Part shown: positions 14,745 through 18,817 of the stretch, in pieces
Position numbering within the stretch: the stretch's first letter is position 1
How the letters are laid out: each line of letters starts with the position of its first letter
Origin: Pseudomonadota bacterium
GTDB taxonomy: Bacteria; Pseudomonadota; Alphaproteobacteria; Acetobacterales; Acetobacteraceae
Direction: 5' to 3'
NCBI GenBank assembly: GCA_021808985.1
Contig: JAKBAQ010000024.1
Location: 1-18,817, forward strand
DNA length: 18,817 bases
The notes under the pieces: model-generated
Database searches by the model: none
What the model was told of the DNA's origin: nothing
What the model saw: only the letters and a program-made list of their open reading frames with translations
Program-made: the position numbers and the translations under genes

Positions 14745-15127
14745 GCCTTGGGCGCGTAGCGGCCGGTGGCCAGGCCGAGCCAGGTGACCAGCCCGAAAGC
14801 GGCGCCGATGATGCCGGTGGTGGCGTTGTAATTGACCACCGCGGCGATGCCGATGCCAAGGGCCAGCGCGGCCGGGATGCGTTTGGCCAGGAAAAACCCA
14901 GCGAGCCCGAGCGCCAGGGCGGCCCAGCCGAAGCCTTGGTAATATTGCAGGGTGAGCACGGCCTGGCGCGGGACGCAAATGGCGGGCGCGCTGGCGGCGG
15001 CGCACATGCCCACCGTGGCGCGGGGCACGATGGCCAGCAGGCGGAAGGCGTAAGCGCCGCCGCCGAGGACGGCGACCATCCAGAGGCTCATCCAGTCCTC
15101 AACCGACCAGCGGAAGCTTTTGCTCAT
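14741..15127 (-). CDS. Small membrane protein of unknown function
   Basis: A 128-residue hydrophobic protein I cannot assign. Probable membrane helices lie at about 13-33, 60-80 and within 84-121, the last perhaps as two segments. A loop between helices one and two carries two cysteines (GMCAAASAPAICVPRQAVLTL). Other marked stretches are QYYQGFGWAALALG and NYNATTGIIGAAFGLVTWLG. There is no signal peptidase site. AGGTGAG lies seven bases before the ATG, which supports it as a real gene. It is divergent from glyQ and convergent with accA, with a four-base overlap of stop codons. Confidence 0.75.
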   Translation of the reverse strand: MSKSFRWSVEDWMSLWMVAVLGGGAYAFRLLAIVPRATVGMCAAASAPAICVPRQAVLTLQYYQGFGWAALALGLAGFFLAKRIPAALALGIGIAAVVNYNATTGIIGAAFGLVTWLGLATGRYAPKA

Positions 15128-15225
15128 AAGATACTCACCTGCTTAAACGTGATGGCCCTGGTTGCTCTCCGGCCTTGGGGGCCGTATTGCTGCGCCGCAT
15201 AACCGCTTAACCCCATACATGGTTC

Positions 15226-16104
15226 ATGACACGTCCCACCAGCCCGACCACACATAAAAGTTTTCAGGATATTATCCTTACTCTGCATGGCTTCTGGGCC
15301 AGGCAGGGCTGTGTGATTCTGCAGCCCTACGATGTGGAGATGGGGGCGGGAACCTTCCATCCCGCCACCACGTTGCGCGCCCTGGGGCCAAAACCCTGGA
15401 GGGCGGCCTATGTGCAGCCCTCGCGCCGGCCCTCGGATGGGCGGTATGGCGAGAATCCGAACCGGTTGCAGCATTATTACCAGTATCAGGTGATCGTGAA
15501 GCCAAGCCCGGCGGATGCGCAGGAATTGCTGCTGGCGAGCTATGACGCCATCGGCATCGACCGCGCCCGGCATGACATACGCTTCGTGGAGGATGACTGG
15601 GAAAGCCCGACTCTGGGCGCCTGGGGCCTGGGCTGGGAGGTGTGGTGCGACGGCATGGAGGTGGGGCAGTTCACCTATTTCCAGCAGGTGGGCGGCATCG
15701 CGGTTGATTTGCCGAGTTTTGAGATGACCTACGGGCTGGAGCGCCTGGCGATGTATGTTCAGGGGGTTGAGAACGTATATGACCTCGACTTCAACGGCGC
15801 GGGCGTGAGCTATGGCGATGTGTTTCTGCGGGCAGAGAAGGAGTTCTCCGCCCATAATTTCGAGTTCGCCGATACCGGCATGCTGATCCGGCATTTTGCC
15901 GACGCGGAGGGGGAATGCGCGGCGCTGGTGGGCCACAGGCTGGCGCTGCCGGCCTATGACCAGTGCATCAAGGCCAGCCATCTGTTCAACCTGCTGGATG
16001 CGCGCGGGGTTATTTCAGTGGCGGAGCGGGCTTCGTATATCGGGCGGGTGCGGGCGCTGGCGAAGGCCTGCGCGGAGATATGGGTGGCGGGGGAAACGGT
16101 TTGA
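15226..16104 (+). CDS. glyQ: Glycyl-tRNA synthetase alpha subunit
   Basis: Catalytic subunit of the bacterial alpha2-beta2 glycyl-tRNA synthetase, which activates glycine with ATP and charges tRNA-Gly. It has 292 residues. Recognisable segments are SFQDIILTLHGFWARQGCVI, LQPYDVEMGAGTFHPATTLR, YVQPSRRPSDGRYGENPNRL and FEMTYGLERLAMYVQGV. The start matches the family N-terminus, though no clear Shine-Dalgarno sequence precedes it. It overlaps glyS by one base (TGATG). No T-box leader is visible in the roughly 100-base upstream gap. Confidence 0.97.
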   Translation: MTRPTSPTTHKSFQDIILTLHGFWARQGCVILQPYDVEMGAGTFHPATTLRALGPKPWRAAYVQPSRRPSDGRYGENPNRLQHYYQYQVIVKPSPADAQELLLASYDAIGIDRARHDIRFVEDDWESPTLGAWGLGWEVWCDGMEVGQFTYFQQVGGIAVDLPSFEMTYGLERLAMYVQGVENVYDLDFNGAGVSYGDVFLRAEKEFSAHNFEFADTGMLIRHFADAEGECAALVGHRLALPAYDQCIKASHLFNLLDARGVISVAERASYIGRVRALAKACAEIWVAGETV

Positions 16105-18110
16105 TGGCTGAGTTGTTCCTGGAGCTGTTTTCCGAGGAAATCCCGGCGCGGATGCAGCGGGATGCGGCCGAGAGGCTGCTGAATATCTGCAAGGACGTGT
16201 GCCAGGGGCTGGCCCCCAGGGATGGCAGGGTGTTTCATGGTCCGCGCCGGTTGGCGGTCGTGCTGACGGTGGACACGCAAAAGCCGGGACAGACCAGGGA
16301 GGAGCGCGGGCCGCGCGAGGGGGCGCCTGAGATTGCCCTGACCAAGTTCATGGAGAAATTCAGTGCCGCGCGGTCGGAGATCGTGACGGAAAACGGTTAT
16401 TTCTGGCTGCGGCGCCGTGAGGAGCCGGTTGGCGCGGCGGCGTTGATTTTATCGGCGCTGCCGGCGGCATTGGCGGATATGCCCTGGCCGAAATCCATGC
16501 GCTGGGGGCAGGGCGGGGATTTTACCTGGGTTCGTCCGTTGCGCCGGATTGTCTGCCTGCTGGATGGCGTGGTGCTGCCCATCAGCCTCGGCCCCGTTAG
16601 CGCGGGGGATGAGACCGAGGGGCATCGCGTTCATGGTCCTGGGCCGGTTAGGGTGTCTTCCGCCCAGGTTTGGGAAGAGACGTTGCGGGCGCACAAGGTT
16701 GTCGCCAGCCAGGATGAGCGCCGTGAGGCCATTGCCGGCGGGCTGGCGGCGAAGGCCGGTGAGCTTGGGCTGACGGTGGCGCCCGATGCGGGGCTGCTGG
16801 ATGAGGTGAACGGGCTGGTTGAGTGGCCGGTGGCGCTGATTGGCAGGATTGGCGCGGAGTTCATGGATTTGCCGCCGGAGGTGCGGGAGCTTTCCATGAA
16901 GGCGAACCAGAAATATTTTGCCCTGCGCGGCGCGGCGGGGGAGCCGGCGCCGTATTTCGCCTTTGTCGCCAATTTGGAGGCGAATGACGGCGGGGCGGCG
17001 ATTGTTTCGGGCAATGAGCGGGTGCTGCGGGCGCGGCTGGCGGATGCGCGGCATTTTTGGGATCTGGACCTGAAGACGCCGCTGAATGAGTTGCTGCCGA
17101 AGCTGGAGAAGATCACTTTTCATGCGAAAATAGGCACGCAGCGGGCGCGGGCGGAGCGGATTGGCGCGCTGGCGGCCAGGATAGCGGGTGATCTGGGGGG
17201 GAATGCGGAGCAGGCGCGGTGGGCCGGGCTGTTGTGCAAGGCTGACCTGGTGACCGGGATGGTGGGCGAGTTTCCGGAATTGCAGGGCGTGATGGGCGGC
17301 TATTATGCCGAAAAGGCGCCGCAAGGGTGGGATGGGGCTGTTGTTGGCCCGGCGATTAAGACCCATTATCAGCCGAAGGGGCCCGCGGATGCGGTGCCCG
17401 TCGGCGCCGTGGCGGTTGCCGTTGCGCTGGCGGACAAGCTGGATACGCTGACCAGGTTTTTCGAGATCAACGAGAAGCCGACCGGCTCGGGCGACCCGTA
17501 TGCGTTGCGCCGCGCGGCGTTGGGTGTGATCCGCATTATTCTGGAAAACGGGCTGCGCCTGCCGCTGAAGCCGTTGCTGGGCGGGGATGAAAGCCTGTTC
17601 GACTTCATCATCGAGCGTTTGCGGGTGAAGCTGCGCGGCGAGGGCCGGCGGTTTGACGTGCTGGATGCGGTGCTGGCGGCGGGGGCTGATGATGACCTCG
17701 TGCGGGTGATGAAGCGGGTTGAGGCGCTGGGCGGGCTGCTGGGCTCCGAAGATGGCCGGAACCTGCATGCGGCCTATAAGCGGGCGGCGAATATCCTCCG
17801 GATCGAGGATGCCAAGGATGGGCCGCATACGGCGGAACTGGTGCTGGGGGCGTTGCCGCTGCCGGAGGAGGAGCGGCTGCGCGATGCCTTGCCATATATC
17901 GAGGCGGAGACGCTGAGCGCGTTCCGGCAGGAGAATTTTGAGCTTGCGGTGGCGGGGCTGGCCAGCCTGCGGGCCACGATCGACGCGTTTTTTGAGGAAG
18001 TGACGGTGAACGACCCCGTGCCGGAATTACGCCGCAATCGTTTGCGACTGCTCGCGCGCTTCAGGGACACGGTTAACATCATTGCTGATTTTTCTAGAAT
18101 TGAAGGTTGA
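16104..18110 (+). CDS. glyS: Glycyl-tRNA synthetase beta subunit
   Basis: Large subunit of the tetrameric glycyl-tRNA synthetase, needed for tRNA recognition. It has 668 residues, close to the E. coli subunit. The N-terminus MAELFLELFSEEIPARMQRD is the family start and fixes the ATG at 16104, although the frame is open further upstream. Later segments include MPWPKSMRWG, ELSMKANQKYFALR, RVLRARLADARHFWDLDLK and HAKIGTQRARAERI, then an HD-like region around WAGLLCKADLVTGMVGEFPELQG. A DALR-type anticodon-binding domain forms the last 100 or so residues. It is translationally coupled to glyQ, and ppdK follows after 12 bases. Confidence 0.97.
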   Translation: MAELFLELFSEEIPARMQRDAAERLLNICKDVCQGLAPRDGRVFHGPRRLAVVLTVDTQKPGQTREERGPREGAPEIALTKFMEKFSAARSEIVTENGYFWLRRREEPVGAAALILSALPAALADMPWPKSMRWGQGGDFTWVRPLRRIVCLLDGVVLPISLGPVSAGDETEGHRVHGPGPVRVSSAQVWEETLRAHKVVASQDERREAIAGGLAAKAGELGLTVAPDAGLLDEVNGLVEWPVALIGRIGAEFMDLPPEVRELSMKANQKYFALRGAAGEPAPYFAFVANLEANDGGAAIVSGNERVLRARLADARHFWDLDLKTPLNELLPKLEKITFHAKIGTQRARAERIGALAARIAGDLGGNAEQARWAGLLCKADLVTGMVGEFPELQGVMGGYYAEKAPQGWDGAVVGPAIKTHYQPKGPADAVPVGAVAVAVALADKLDTLTRFFEINEKPTGSGDPYALRRAALGVIRIILENGLRLPLKPLLGGDESLFDFIIERLRVKLRGEGRRFDVLDAVLAAGADDDLVRVMKRVEALGGLLGSEDGRNLHAAYKRAANILRIEDAKDGPHTAELVLGALPLPEEERLRDALPYIEAETLSAFRQENFELAVAGLASLRATIDAFFEEVTVNDPVPELRRNRLRLLARFRDTVNIIADFSRIEG

Positions 18111-18122
18111 GGGAGTAAAATT

Positions 18123-18817
18123 ATGACCAAGTGGGTTTATAACTTTGGCGCCGGCGTTAACGACGGCAATGCCTCCCTGCGCAACCTGCTTGGCGGCAAG
18201 GGCGCCAATTTGGCCGAAATGGCGAGCATCGATCTGCCCGTGCCGCCTGGCTTCACCATCACCACCGAAGTGTGCACCGCTTATTACGAGAATAACGAGA
18301 CCTACCCCGCCGAGCTGAAGGACCAGGTGGAGACCGCGCTGGCGCGCATCGAGGCCGCCGTGGGCCGCAAGTTTGGCGACAAGGAGAAGCCGCTGCTGGT
18401 TTCGGTGCGCTCGGGCGCGCGGGTTTCAATGCCGGGGATGATGGATACCGTGCTGAATCTCGGCCTTAACGATGTGACCGTGCAGGGGTTGGCGGCGGGC
18501 TCGGGCGATCCGCGGTTCGCGTGGGATTCGTATCGCCGGTTCATCCAGATGTATGGCTCGGTCGTGCTGGGGGTGGATCATCACCGGTTTGAGGAGATCA
18601 TCGAGCAGGCCAAGCTGGATGCCGATGTGATAGAGGATACGGCGCTGACGCCGGAGCATTGGCGGCAGGTGGTGGAAGGCTACAAGGAGATGGTTGCCGA
18701 GGAGATCGGCCGGCCGTTTCCGCAGGACCCGCAGGACCAGCTGTGGGGCGCGATTACGGCCGTGTTCGGCTCGTGGATGAATCCGCGCGCCAATGTGTAT
18801 CGCCGTTTGCATGACAT
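18123..18817 (+). CDS. ppdK: Pyruvate, phosphate dikinase, N-terminal part (cut by window edge)
   Basis: Catalyses the reversible conversion of pyruvate, ATP and phosphate to phosphoenolpyruvate, AMP and diphosphate. 231 codons lie in the window, against about 880-900 residues for a full enzyme, so only most of the ATP-binding domain is seen. Diagnostic segments are MTKWVYNFGAG at the start, NLLGGKGANLAEM (21-33) with its nucleotide-binding lysine, VPPGFTITTEVC, and SVRSGARVSMPGMMDTVLNL with the ATP-site arginine. GGAG lies eight bases before the ATG. It directly follows glyS, an arrangement I associate with alphaproteobacteria, and is probably cotranscribed with glyQS. Confidence 0.96.
   Translation, partial: MTKWVYNFGAGVNDGNASLRNLLGGKGANLAEMASIDLPVPPGFTITTEVCTAYYENNETYPAELKDQVETALARIEAAVGRKFGDKEKPLLVSVRSGARVSMPGMMDTVLNLGLNDVTVQGLAAGSGDPRFAWDSYRRFIQMYGSVVLGVDHHRFEEIIEQAKLDADVIEDTALTPEHWRQVVEGYKEMVAEEIGRPFPQDPQDQLWGAITAVFGSWMNPRANVYRRLHD

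Noticed and set aside
13935..15005. 356-codon minus-strand frame across accA and the membrane-protein gene
   Set aside because: Low-complexity arginine-rich translation, antisense to accA and out of frame with the supported minus-strand gene.
15219..15257. 12-codon frame overlapping the glyQ start, possible leader peptide
   Set aside because: No Shine-Dalgarno sequence, no run of glycine codons and no attenuator hairpin; probably chance.
16449..17828. 459-codon minus-strand frame inside glyS
   Set aside because: Arginine- and proline-rich antisense shadow of glyS; no credible start or motif.

Overview
The window looks like chromosome from an alphaproteobacterium, most likely an acetic-acid-bacteria relative (Rhodospirillales/Acetobacteraceae). 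The signs are high G+C outside the left part, the glyQ-glyS-ppdK order, a CtrA-family winged-helix regulator, and the N-terminally extended MscL. The assignment is inferred from protein character and gene order, not from a search. I see no rRNA, tRNA, insertion sequence, phage gene or CRISPR array.

Left part (1-7154, minus strand): the first six genes of a complex I operon, in transcription order nuoA, nuoB, nuoCD (fused), nuoE, nuoF and nuoG. NuoG runs off the left edge. The genes are packed with overlaps or gaps of at most 14 bases. The fused NuoCD and the long NuoG (855 residues in the window and still open) are the Escherichia coli type of NDH-1, not the mitochondrion-like type usual in alphaproteobacteria. 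Nearly all iron-sulfur ligands and quinone-site residues can be read. G+C drops along the operon from nuoB to nuoG. A promoter with an overlapping 25-bp palindrome lies upstream of nuoA.

Centre (7155-13303): an FAD-dependent oxidoreductase of the phytoene-desaturase superfamily with a small conserved-looking partner gene (minus strand). It is divergent from the catalase-peroxidase gene katG (plus strand), and an AT-rich tract lies between them. katG converges on a CtrA-like response regulator whose receiver domain has lost the phospho-acceptor aspartate (Arg51) and other catalytic residues. The mechanosensitive channel gene mscL follows on the minus strand and ends at a strong intrinsic terminator.

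Right part (13460-18817): a small glycine-zipper lipoprotein, accA (fatty acid synthesis), and a small unknown membrane protein whose stop codon interlocks with that of accA. Then come glyQ-glyS (tetrameric glycyl-tRNA synthetase) and the start of ppdK (pyruvate, phosphate dikinase), cut by the right edge.

Most of the window is housekeeping. The items most worth a second look are the phosphorylation-deficient CtrA paralogue, the E. coli-type complex I with its composition gradient and palindromic control region, and the oxidoreductase/small-protein pair.
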